Source: Novosphingobium sp. (GTDB lineage Bacteria > Pseudomonadota > Alphaproteobacteria > Sphingomonadales > Sphingomonadaceae). Taken from it: 5,227 bases of DNA. Position numbers and translations under genes: made by a program. The notes beneath the pieces were generated by a model. That model had not been told where the DNA came from. It ran no database searches and saw only the letters and a program-made list of their open reading frames with translations. The DNA lies in the NCBI GenBank assembly GCA_028697875.1, contig JAQVEQ010000196.1, positions 1 to 5,227 of the forward strand, given 5' to 3'. Of this stretch, positions 1 to 4,892 are shown in pieces (position 1 is the first letter of the stretch; every line of letters begins with the position of its first letter).

Positions 1-1
1 C

Positions 2-298
2 ATGGAATACTGGAAGCGCTCGCCGCTCTGCCTTGTCGGCAACGTCAAGACGCGGACGCTGGTGGTGGTCGGCTCCGAGGACTACCGCACGCCCGACAGC
101 GAATCCGAGCAGTACTATGCCGCGCTGCAGATCCGCAGCGTGCCCACGGCGATGGTCAAGGTTCCGGGTGCAAGCCACGGCGGCATTGCCGCGCGGCCCT
201 CGCAATCGGCGGCCAAGGCCTCGGCGATCCTGGCGTGGTTCGACAAGTACCGCACCGATGGAAAGGGCACCGACGCGGCCTCCGGGGCTAGCGAGTAG
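2..298 (+). CDS. S9-family serine peptidase (prolyl oligopeptidase / acylaminoacyl-peptidase type), C-terminal fragment
   Basis: This is the 3' end of a gene that begins before the window; the ATG at 2-4 is probably an internal methionine, because the reading frame is open to the window edge. The visible 98 residues match the end of an alpha/beta-hydrolase catalytic domain of peptidase family S9. GSEDYRTP near residues 24-31 carries the likely catalytic Asp (D27 of the fragment), and GASHGGI near residues 57-63 carries the likely catalytic His (H60). The nucleophilic Ser and the beta-propeller would lie upstream and cannot be seen. Family members cleave short peptides or remove acylated N-terminal residues, and many in this order are secreted or periplasmic. 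The last 15 or so residues (GKGTDAASGASE) look like a disordered tail. The gene converges on the flavin oxidoreductase gene, and the two overlap by 11 bp. Family assignment is fairly sure; the substrate is not known. Confidence 0.85.
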   Translation: MEYWKRSPLCLVGNVKTRTLVVVGSEDYRTPDSESEQYYAALQIRSVPTAMVKVPGASHGGIAARPSQSAAKASAILAWFDKYRTDGKGTDAASGASE

Positions 299-1343
299 AG
301 GCCAGTTCCTCCGCGAGCAGGGCGACCAGCTCTGCCGCGGGCATGGGGCGGGAGAGGGGCGCACCTTGTCCCGCCCATTGCGGGCCGAAACCACCTTCGC
401 CGGCTGCCTTGGCAGCGGCGTTGAGGGCCTTCCCGACGTGATAGGCGCGCGGATAAACGGCCACGGGTGGCAGGGCCGGCGTGGCGGCGAAAGCCGTGAA
501 GCGGTTGGCAAGGCAGCGGGCAGGGCGGCCGGAAACCACATCGACCATGCTCGTGTGCTGCGCAGCCTTGCTGGCGAGCGCGGCGCGATAGGCCTCGTCC
601 GCGCTGCTTTCCGGGCAGGCGATGAAGGCCGTACCGAGCTGGGCCGCGATCGCGCCGAGGTCGAGCGCGGCCCGGATGCCACGGCCATCCATGATGCCGC
701 CCGCTGCGATGACCGGCAGCCCCGACTGTGCGACCAGCAGCCGTGTCAGCGCCATCGTACCCAGCCGGTCATCCGGCGCGGCAGGATCGAACATGCCGCG
801 ATGCCCGCCGGCTTCCCAGCCCTGCGCAACCAGAGCGTCGATCCCGGCGTTCTTCGCCAGCCGCGCCTCGTCCAGCGAGGTCGCCGTTGCCAGCAGCAGG
901 CATCCGGCTGACTTGAGCGCGGCAACGGCTTCCGCGCCAGGCAGGCCGAAGTGGAAACTGACGACTGGCGGTGCGGCCTCCACCAGCGTGCGCAGCATGT
1001 CCGCATTGCCGGAAAAGGTGGGGTAGATCGTCTCCAGCGTATCGGGCGGCCGGGCGCCGAACGCGGCGAAGAGCGGCACCATGGCGCGCAGCCATGCCTC
1101 TTCGCGCGCGGCATCGGGCACCGGATCGGCATGGACGAACAGGTTGACGTTGAAGGGGCGATCGGTCGCTTCGCGCACTTGCGCGATGTCGCGCGCGGCG
1201 CTTTCCGGCATCAGCGTGCCCACCGCGATCGAGCCGAGCGCGCCGGCATTGCTCACGGCCGCGGCCATGGCGGGGGTGGAAGTTCCCGCCATGGGGGCCT
1301 GAATCAGTGGGACGGCAAGTCCCAGACGCGCAACAAGATCCAT
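288..1343 (-). CDS. Nitronate monooxygenase family (2-nitropropane dioxygenase-like) FMN oxidoreductase
   Basis: The 351-residue product has the TIM-barrel signatures of class I nitronate monooxygenases and related NAD(P)H-dependent flavin oxidoreductases. These include QAPMAG at residues 15-20 (FMN contact after the first strand), QGWEAGGHRG at 174-183 with the proposed catalytic His181, AAGGIMDGRG at 213-222 and AAQLGTAF at 233-240 (phosphate and FMN binding). The length is normal and nothing looks broken. Established members oxidise toxic alkyl nitronates such as propionate-3-nitronate; others in the family are quinone reductases or have no known substrate, so the reaction here is not settled. 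The ATG at 1341-1343 lies 21 nt after the bfr stop and has no strong Shine-Dalgarno sequence, which suggests cotranscription or coupling with bfr. The stop codon at 288-290 lies inside the convergent peptidase gene. The protein is probably cytoplasmic, as no signal peptide is seen. Confidence 0.9.
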   Translation of the reverse strand: MDLVARLGLAVPLIQAPMAGTSTPAMAAAVSNAGALGSIAVGTLMPESAARDIAQVREATDRPFNVNLFVHADPVPDAAREEAWLRAMVPLFAAFGARPPDTLETIYPTFSGNADMLRTLVEAAPPVVSFHFGLPGAEAVAALKSAGCLLLATATSLDEARLAKNAGIDALVAQGWEAGGHRGMFDPAAPDDRLGTMALTRLLVAQSGLPVIAAGGIMDGRGIRAALDLGAIAAQLGTAFIACPESSADEAYRAALASKAAQHTSMVDVVSGRPARCLANRFTAFAATPALPPVAVYPRAYHVGKALNAAAKAAGEGGFGPQWAGQGAPLSRPMPAAELVALLAEELASTR

Positions 1344-1364
1344 GGTTCGTCGCGCGAAAAGCGA

Positions 1365-1844
1365 TCAGGCTTCCGCCGGATTGCTCTGGAGCTGGCAGTA
1401 GTTCTGGATGCCCATGCGTTCGATCATGTCGAACTGCTTTTCGAGGTAGTCGACGTGCTCTTCCTCGCTTTCGAGGATGCGCTCGAAAATCTCGCGGCTG
1501 ACGTAGTCGCGCACCGCCTCGCAATGGGCGATGGCTTCCTTGAGCAGCGGGATCGCGTCGTGCTCCAGCGCGAGGTCCGCTTTCAGGATTTCCTCTACGC
1601 CTTCGCCGATGCGCAGCTTGCCCAGCGCCTGGAAGTTGGGAAGCCCTTCGAGAAACAGGATGCGGTCGGCAAGCGCATCGGCATGCTTCATCTCGTCGAT
1701 CGACTCGTGGCGTTCGTATTCGGCGAGCTTCTTGATCCCCCAGTTGTCCAGCATGCGGTAGTGCAGCCAGTACTGGTTGATCGCGGTCAGTTCGTTGAAC
1801 AGCGCCTTGTTGAGAAAATCGATGACTTGCTGGTCACCCTGCAT
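1365..1844 (-). CDS. bfr: Bacterioferritin (haem-containing iron-storage ferritin)
   Basis: The 159-residue product is a full-length bacterioferritin, which assembles into a 24-subunit shell in the cytoplasm, oxidises Fe(II) and stores the ferric mineral. The dinuclear ferroxidase ligands fall exactly at the family positions: Glu18, Glu51, His54, Glu94, Glu127 and His130. Met52, the axial ligand to the haem shared by two subunits, is also present, so this is a catalytic, haem-binding Bfr and not a haem-free partner subunit. The start MQGDQQVIDFLN is the usual one for the family. AGGAGA lies six bases before the ATG at 1842-1844 and is a good ribosome binding site, but it falls within a potential hairpin. 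The gene follows bfd by 76 nt and precedes the flavin oxidoreductase gene by 21 nt, so the three genes probably form one unit. Expression is expected to rise with iron sufficiency. Confidence 0.98.
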   Translation of the reverse strand: MQGDQQVIDFLNKALFNELTAINQYWLHYRMLDNWGIKKLAEYERHESIDEMKHADALADRILFLEGLPNFQALGKLRIGEGVEEILKADLALEHDAIPLLKEAIAHCEAVRDYVSREIFERILESEEEHVDYLEKQFDMIERMGIQNYCQLQSNPAEA

Positions 1845-1846
1845 AG

Positions 1847-1871
1847 CGCGTCTCCTGTAATCTGGAGCGCG
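1847..1871 (-). promoter_or_regulatory. Hairpin that would bury the bfr ribosome binding site
   Basis: Read on the minus strand, CGCGCTCC is followed by an eight-base loop (AGATTACA) and then by GGAG, a bulged A and CGCG. This makes eight base pairs with one bulge. The right arm contains the GGAG core of the bfr Shine-Dalgarno sequence and ends just before the ATG. Whether the fold forms in the mRNA, and whether it has a regulatory role, is inference. Confidence 0.45.
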
Positions 1872-1920
1872 GAGTATGCGTTCGCGATGGGCTCAACACA
1901 AGTCGGTCGGACAAAACAAG

Positions 1921-2115
1921 TCAGGCGGCAGCGGAAATGGCCATCCCCACTTCGATTGCTTCTTCGGCAAGGATCTCGTCTGCTTCGTCCAGACACTGGC
2001 GGCACTGCGGGGGGCGACCCAGAGCTTTATAAACGGCCTCTGCATCGCCGGCGAACCGGCGTGCAGCAGCGCGAAAATCCGTTTCGCGAATGGCATTGCA
2101 GATACAGACGTACAT
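1921..2115 (-). CDS. bfd: Bacterioferritin-associated ferredoxin, [2Fe-2S]
   Basis: This short gene encodes 64 residues starting MYVCICNAIRETD. The four cysteines Cys4, Cys6, Cys38 and Cys41 give the CxC-x31-CxxC spacing of the BFD-like [2Fe-2S] fold. In characterised bacteria Bfd docks on Bfr over the haem and passes electrons, supplied by a ferredoxin-NADP reductase, to the ferric core so that iron is released. The reading frame stays open far upstream into the preceding gene, but the ATG at 2113-2115 is clearly the true start: it matches the family N-terminus, it puts the first cysteines in place, and AAGAGGA lies about seven bases upstream. A promoter with good sigma70-type hexamers sits just before it. 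The alanine-rich C-terminus (AISAAA) is unremarkable. Bfr lies directly downstream, which supports the assignment. Confidence 0.96.
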   Translation of the reverse strand: MYVCICNAIRETDFRAAARRFAGDAEAVYKALGRPPQCRQCLDEADEILAEEAIEVGMAISAAA

Positions 2116-2136
2116 GGGCGAATCCTCTTGCCTGCC

Positions 2137-2164
2137 ACTATAGCCAAATGCGAATTGATCGCAA
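2137..2164 (-). promoter_or_regulatory. Probable sigma70-type promoter of the bfd-bfr operon
   Basis: On the minus strand TTGCGA (2164-2159; four of six bases match TTGACA) is followed after 16 bases by TATAGT (2142-2137; five of six match TATAAT). Transcription would start near 2130, giving a leader of roughly 15 nt that holds the bfd ribosome binding site. The 68-nt gap between the upstream gene and bfd is distinctly more AT-rich than the neighbouring genes. This is the best promoter match I found in the window. Confidence 0.6.
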
Positions 2165-2176
2165 TAGCTTTTGCGA
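2149..2176. promoter_or_regulatory. Overlapping inverted repeats, candidate iron-regulator operator
   Basis: There are three half-sites: TGCGA at 2149-2153, TCGCA at 2159-2163 and TGCGA at 2172-2176. The first two form a perfect inverted repeat with a five-base spacer. The second and third, extended to TCGCAA and TTGCGA, form another perfect one with a six-base spacer. The sites cover the -35 hexamer and part of the spacer of the bfd promoter, where a repressor would block RNA polymerase. The first repeat loosely resembles the TGCnAATnATTnGCA-like Fur/Mur boxes of alphaproteobacteria, as I recall that consensus. As RNA, the second repeat could also form a six-base-pair stem after the DUF418 stop codon, but no T tract follows it. 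Confidence 0.45.
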
Positions 2177-2183
2177 CTCGTTA

Positions 2184-3464
2184 TCAGAGGCGGTTCGCGA
2201 GGACCTTGCGCTCGATCAAGGATCGCCAGAGCCATTCGAGCGGGCCTCGCCGGTAGCGGTGCAGCCACGGCTCGCTCCAGCCCAGCATCAGGACCCAGCC
2301 GCCAAGCACGAAGAGCCATTGCTGGGCCAGGGTCATGCTGCCGAACAGGCCGAGGCCCCAGCCGTAGAACGCGAAAGTCATGACCAGGCTGGTCAGGATG
2401 TAGTTGCTGAAGGCCATGCGCCCGGCTGCGATCAGTCTGCAGCCAACGGCGGTGGGGGCGAGGCGCGGCGTGGCCAGCACGAGCAACGCGGCATAGCCGC
2501 AGCCGCACAGCAGGTGAGGCAGGGCCATGCCCCAGACCAGCGCGGCCTCCATGGCGATCGGCGGGAAATGACGCGGCCATGCCCATGCCAGGAACCCGGC
2601 GGTGATGGCGAGCCCTGTGGCCGTGCAGGCAAGGCCTGTCGCCATCAGCCGGGCGCGCGGCGTTGCGCCGGTCAGCAGGCCGGTGCGGTAGATGACCATG
2701 CCCACCAGCATCAGCGGGAGCGTTTCGGCGAAACTGCTCAGCACCATGTCGATCTGCCAGAGCGGGCGTTCACCGAGTTTGACGAGCAGGAGCCCCAGAA
2801 AGCCGAACCGGCTTTCGCGCATTTCCTGTGCCGCCCAGTCGCGGACCGGCTCGAACCACGCGTTCACCAGGTGGACCTGGGCGGCCGAAGCCGTGCCCTG
2901 GCGCAGTGCCGCTTCGGCATGGACGGCAGGCATCGAGGCGAAGAGGCCCGAGAGGGACCAAGTGAAATAGAGCCCGAGCGCAATGGCGAGCAGGGCGCGG
3001 TTGCTTAGAGGGCGCAGCAGCAGCGCGCCGAGGCCGCAGACCGCATAGAGGAACAGGATGTCGCCCCACCACAGGACGAAATAGTGCAGCGCGCCCAGCA
3101 GCATCAGCCAGAACAGCCTGTGTACCTGCAGCACGTCCCCGTCGCGTCCCGCCGCTTCGGCGTGTTCCCAGAACAGGACGATCCCTGCGCCGAACAGCAG
3201 CGAAAACAGCGCACGCATTTTCCCTTCGAAAAAGAGGAAGGAAAAGGCAAAAGCGGCTTCGTCGACAGCGCCGACGGGGCGCGGCAGATGCGGCGATGTC
3301 AGCGACGCCATGGGCCCGGCGAACCCGCCGATATTGATCGCGAGGATGCCCAGCACGGCAACGCCCCGGACAAGGTCGAGCGTTGCCAGCCGTTGCTGCC
3401 CGGTCGCGGCAGGGCGTGCCGCCGGCGTGAGATCCGGCAGGGGATCGGGCGCGGGATCAGGCAC
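2184..3464 (-). CDS. DUF418 / YeiB-type polytopic inner-membrane protein
   Basis: The 426-residue product has the layout of DUF418 (YeiB-like) membrane proteins. RLATLDLVRGVAVLGILAINI at residues 25-45 is the characteristic N-terminal motif and first membrane segment. Many further hydrophobic helices follow, then the family's C-terminal features GRMAFSNYI and GPLEWLWRSLI (residues 407-417). The function of the family is not established; a transport role has been suggested but not shown. The start is GTG at 3462-3464, the first possible start after an in-frame TGA at 3480-3482. No strong Shine-Dalgarno sequence precedes it, only GGGG about nine bases upstream, so translation may depend on ribosomes finishing the SPOR gene 15 nt away. 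The N-terminus is a PDPx-type repeat (residues 2-13) encoded by imperfect 12-bp tandem repeats. The stop lies 68 nt before bfd, which has its own promoter. Confidence 0.88.
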   Translation of the reverse strand: MPDPAPDPLPDLTPAARPAATGQQRLATLDLVRGVAVLGILAINIGGFAGPMASLTSPHLPRPVGAVDEAAFAFSFLFFEGKMRALFSLLFGAGIVLFWEHAEAAGRDGDVLQVHRLFWLMLLGALHYFVLWWGDILFLYAVCGLGALLLRPLSNRALLAIALGLYFTWSLSGLFASMPAVHAEAALRQGTASAAQVHLVNAWFEPVRDWAAQEMRESRFGFLGLLLVKLGERPLWQIDMVLSSFAETLPLMLVGMVIYRTGLLTGATPRARLMATGLACTATGLAITAGFLAWAWPRHFPPIAMEAALVWGMALPHLLCGCGYAALLVLATPRLAPTAVGCRLIAAGRMAFSNYILTSLVMTFAFYGWGLGLFGSMTLAQQWLFVLGGWVLMLGWSEPWLHRYRRGPLEWLWRSLIERKVLANRL

Positions 3465-3477
3465 GGGACAGGGCCCC
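3430..3477. repeat. Imperfect 12-bp tandem repeats at the start of the DUF418 gene
   Basis: Four consecutive 12-base units can be aligned: AGATCCGGCAGG, GGATCGGGCGCG, GGATCAGGCACG and GGACAGGGCCCC. The two middle units differ at only two positions, and the outer two are more diverged. On the minus strand three units encode the PDPA-PDPL-PDLT stretch of the DUF418 protein. The fourth lies before the GTG start codon, so the start codon sits inside the array. Such an array could change length by replication slippage in whole-codon steps. Confidence 0.55.
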
Positions 3478-3479
3478 GG

Positions 3480-4622
3480 TCAGTCTCGCACTGCGAGACA
3501 GGCGTAACCGCTTGCCGAAAGGCGCGAACAGGCGGCATTGGCTTCGGCGTGGGTGGCAAAGCCGCCCGCTTGAAGTTTGGTCAGCCGGCCAGCGGGCACC
3601 AGCAGTTTGCCATGACCGGCAAGCTCTGGACGGTTGCGGATCTTTGCCCATAGCGCATCGGCATTGCTGCTTACGCCGAACGCGCCGAGCTGTACGCGCC
3701 AAGGCCCCGATGCGCTGGCGGCTGCCGGGGGCGCCTTGGGCTGCGGCGCTGGTGCAGCGGGTTTCGGTGCGGGTGTTGGCGTGGCTCTTGGCATGGGAGG
3801 CGGAGCAGGCCGGCGCGCCATGGCGGGCGGCGGTGCTGTGCGGGTATAGTCGGCGCCGGCTGTGGCCGGGCTGTCGTTTCCGGCCGTGCGTATCGCTGCG
3901 GCGAGGGCCTGATCGGCCGGGACGACTTGCGGCGCCGGGGCCGGCGCGGATGCGACCCCGGGCGCGCGCACTGCGGAGGTCGGCTGCGGCGATCCCAGTT
4001 CGGCCGAGTTGGCGAGGCGTGCGCGCGTCGCTTCGGCTTCGGCGGCGATTTGCGTGGAAAGGATCACGCTCTTCTGGCGATCGGCAAGCGGAATGTGCTG
4101 GTCCATCTGCGCCAATGCGCGCCGGGCCTGCGGAAGTCCGGCCTGTCCGGCAAGGCTGACCAGAGCATAGGCGCGGATCCAGTCCTTCTCCACCAGATCG
4201 CCGTTGAAGTGGGCAAGGCCCAGAATGTACTGCGCGCGCGGATCGCCGCGGGCGGCGGAGGCCTTGATATAGGGCATGGCCTTTTCCCGCTCGCCGTCCT
4301 GAAACAGCAGCAGGCCATAGATATCGGCGGCCTTGAGGTGCCCGTGCGCGGCCGCCTTGCCGTAGAGTTCCTTGGCCTTTTCAAGATCCAGTGGCACGCC
4401 CCGGCCAAGCTTGTAGGCCTGTGCAAGATTGAACTGCGCATCCGGATCGCCCCGGTCGGCGAGTGGTTTCCATTCCTTGATGGCGGCAGTGAAGTCCCCG
4501 GCGGACCAGGCATCGACTCCCGCCTTGACGTCGGCCCAGGCACGGGTCGTGGGCAATACGCAAGTGACAGCGGCCATGCTGCCGAGAAAGAAAACCGGAA
4601 GAAATCTCTTCACGTTCATCAT
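3480..4622 (-). CDS. Secreted Sel1-repeat and SPOR-domain protein
   Basis: The 380-residue product begins with a Sec signal peptide: Lys5 and Arg6, then a hydrophobic core, with a likely signal peptidase I site after Ala-Trp-Ala30. Residues 35-175 form Sel1/TPR-like helical repeats, seen in GDPDAQFNLAQAYKLGRGV, AAAHGHLKAADIYG and GDPRAQYILGLAHFNGDLV. Residues 210-305 are a low-complexity Pro/Ala linker. Residues 306-380 are a SPOR domain (GPWRVQLGAF at the start, LQAGGF near 365-370, YACLAVRD at the end). SPOR domains bind peptidoglycan stripped of stem peptides and collect at division septa, so a periplasmic cell-envelope role is inferred. Two Met codons lie in tandem at 4617-4622; either could be the start, and neither has a strong ribosome binding site. 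The DUF418 gene follows in the same frame 15 nt downstream, and a ParA-like gene is divergent. Confidence 0.88.
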   Translation of the reverse strand: MMNVKRFLPVFFLGSMAAVTCVLPTTRAWADVKAGVDAWSAGDFTAAIKEWKPLADRGDPDAQFNLAQAYKLGRGVPLDLEKAKELYGKAAAHGHLKAADIYGLLLFQDGEREKAMPYIKASAARGDPRAQYILGLAHFNGDLVEKDWIRAYALVSLAGQAGLPQARRALAQMDQHIPLADRQKSVILSTQIAAEAEATRARLANSAELGSPQPTSAVRAPGVASAPAPAPQVVPADQALAAAIRTAGNDSPATAGADYTRTAPPPAMARRPAPPPMPRATPTPAPKPAAPAPQPKAPPAAASASGPWRVQLGAFGVSSNADALWAKIRNRPELAGHGKLLVPAGRLTKLQAGGFATHAEANAACSRLSASGYACLAVRD

Positions 4623-4718
4623 GCCCGTTTATGCCCCGTGATTGAAGGTATGGTAACCGAAAACCGGTAGTCTGAATCGGCACGGCCCTTGGAAAGGTAC
4701 GTAAGGGGACCGGAAACC

Positions 4719-4746
4719 TTGTTATCAAAAATGGTAAACGTATGCT
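4719..4746 (+). promoter_or_regulatory. Possible promoter of the parA-like gene
   Basis: TTGTTA (4719-4724) and TATGCT (4741-4746) each match the sigma70 consensus hexamers at four of six positions and are 16 bases apart. Transcription would start near 4753, giving a leader of about 140 nt before the TTG start of the parA-like gene. The match is modest and other starts further downstream are possible. Confidence 0.35.
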
Positions 4747-4764
4747 TGCCAGAACCCCTGAGGG

Positions 4765-4795
4765 TCCCGCTTAAATGCTATTTTAGCGGGATTTT
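4765..4795 (+). terminator. Terminator-like hairpin in the parA leader
   Basis: TCCCGCT (4765-4771) pairs with AGCGGGA (4785-4791). After one T-T mismatch, three more A-T pairs close a five-base loop (TGCTA, 4776-4780). The stem is followed directly by TTTT (4792-4795). The polarity fits a weak intrinsic terminator on the plus strand only, since no T run follows it on the minus strand. There is no plus-strand gene upstream for it to end, so it may act on the parA leader or on a short unannotated transcript. Confidence 0.4.
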
Positions 4796-4810
4796 CCTGA
4801 GCTCCAACGA

Positions 4811-4825
4811 TTAACCCAAAATTAG
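4811..4825. promoter_or_regulatory. CtrA-box-like site
   Basis: TTAA, seven bases, then TTAG matches the alphaproteobacterial CtrA consensus TTAA-N7-TTAA at seven of eight positions. It lies about 70 bases before the parA-like start codon. A degenerate motif of this kind in an AT-rich gap can occur by chance. Confidence 0.25.
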
Positions 4826-4880
4826 GAACGATCTGCGAATTTCCTCGGCAGAGAGTTTCTTTTGCCTGTCGTATTTCGTT

Positions 4881-4886
4881 GGGGGA
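4881..4886 (+). promoter_or_regulatory. Ribosome binding site that fixes the TTG start of the parA-like gene
   Basis: GGGGGA lies six bases before TTG 4893-4895 and is the only purine-rich sequence at proper distance from a possible start codon in this frame. It is the main reason for choosing the rare TTG start. Confidence 0.65.
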
Positions 4887-4892
4887 CTTGGT

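Larger units (their letters stand above)
4623..4892. other. Divergent intergenic region between the SPOR gene and the parA-like gene
   Basis: These 270 nt hold no convincing gene and are clearly more AT-rich than the flanks, especially 4721-4830. Outward-facing signals are expected. For the plus strand I see TTGTTA and TATGCT hexamers, two adjacent hairpins and a CtrA-like site. For the minus strand the best candidate is TTGATA (4728-4723), but its -10 partner near 4704-4699 (TTACGT) is poor, so the SPOR gene promoter is not located with confidence. A ten-base near-direct repeat, ATGGTAACCG at 4650-4659 and ATGGTAAACG at 4731-4740, differs at one position. Confidence 0.6.

Noticed and set aside
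33..911. Plus-strand open frame of 292 codons
   Set aside because: It overlaps the S9 peptidase in another frame and then runs antisense to the oxidoreductase. Its Arg-rich translation shows no family features.
1845..1920. Separate promoter for bfr inside the bfd-bfr gap
   Set aside because: The best pair (TTGTGT, 17 bases, CATACT on the minus strand) matches consensus at only three and four of six positions, so it is not better than chance.
1921..2586. Long 221-codon form of the bfd reading frame
   Set aside because: The upstream part overlaps the DUF418 gene out of frame. The family N-terminus, ribosome binding site and promoter all place the start at 2113-2115.
951..3008. Long plus-strand open frame (685 codons) antisense to the oxidoreductase, bfr, bfd and DUF418 genes
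   Set aside because: It runs opposite four well-supported genes, crosses their intergenic gaps, and its translation is Arg/Gln/His-rich without a recognisable domain. Long antisense frames are common in GC-rich DNA.
3927..4670. Plus-strand open frame of 247 codons opposite the SPOR gene
   Set aside because: It is antisense to the well-supported Sel1/SPOR gene and has no recognisable domain.
4694..4720. AAGGT/ACCTT inverted repeat in the intergenic region
   Set aside because: It has five-base arms with a long 17-base spacer, which is expected by chance; nothing around it supports a role.
4742..4774. Ten-codon open frame just before the terminator-like hairpin, considered as a leader peptide
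   Set aside because: It has no ribosome binding site, its ATG falls inside the candidate -10 hexamer, and it shows no run of regulatory codons.
4832..4852. Second imperfect hairpin (TCTGCGA with TCGGCAGA) followed by a T-rich stretch in the parA leader
   Set aside because: The stem is short and needs a bulge, and the T-rich stretch is interrupted and too far from the stem for a convincing terminator.
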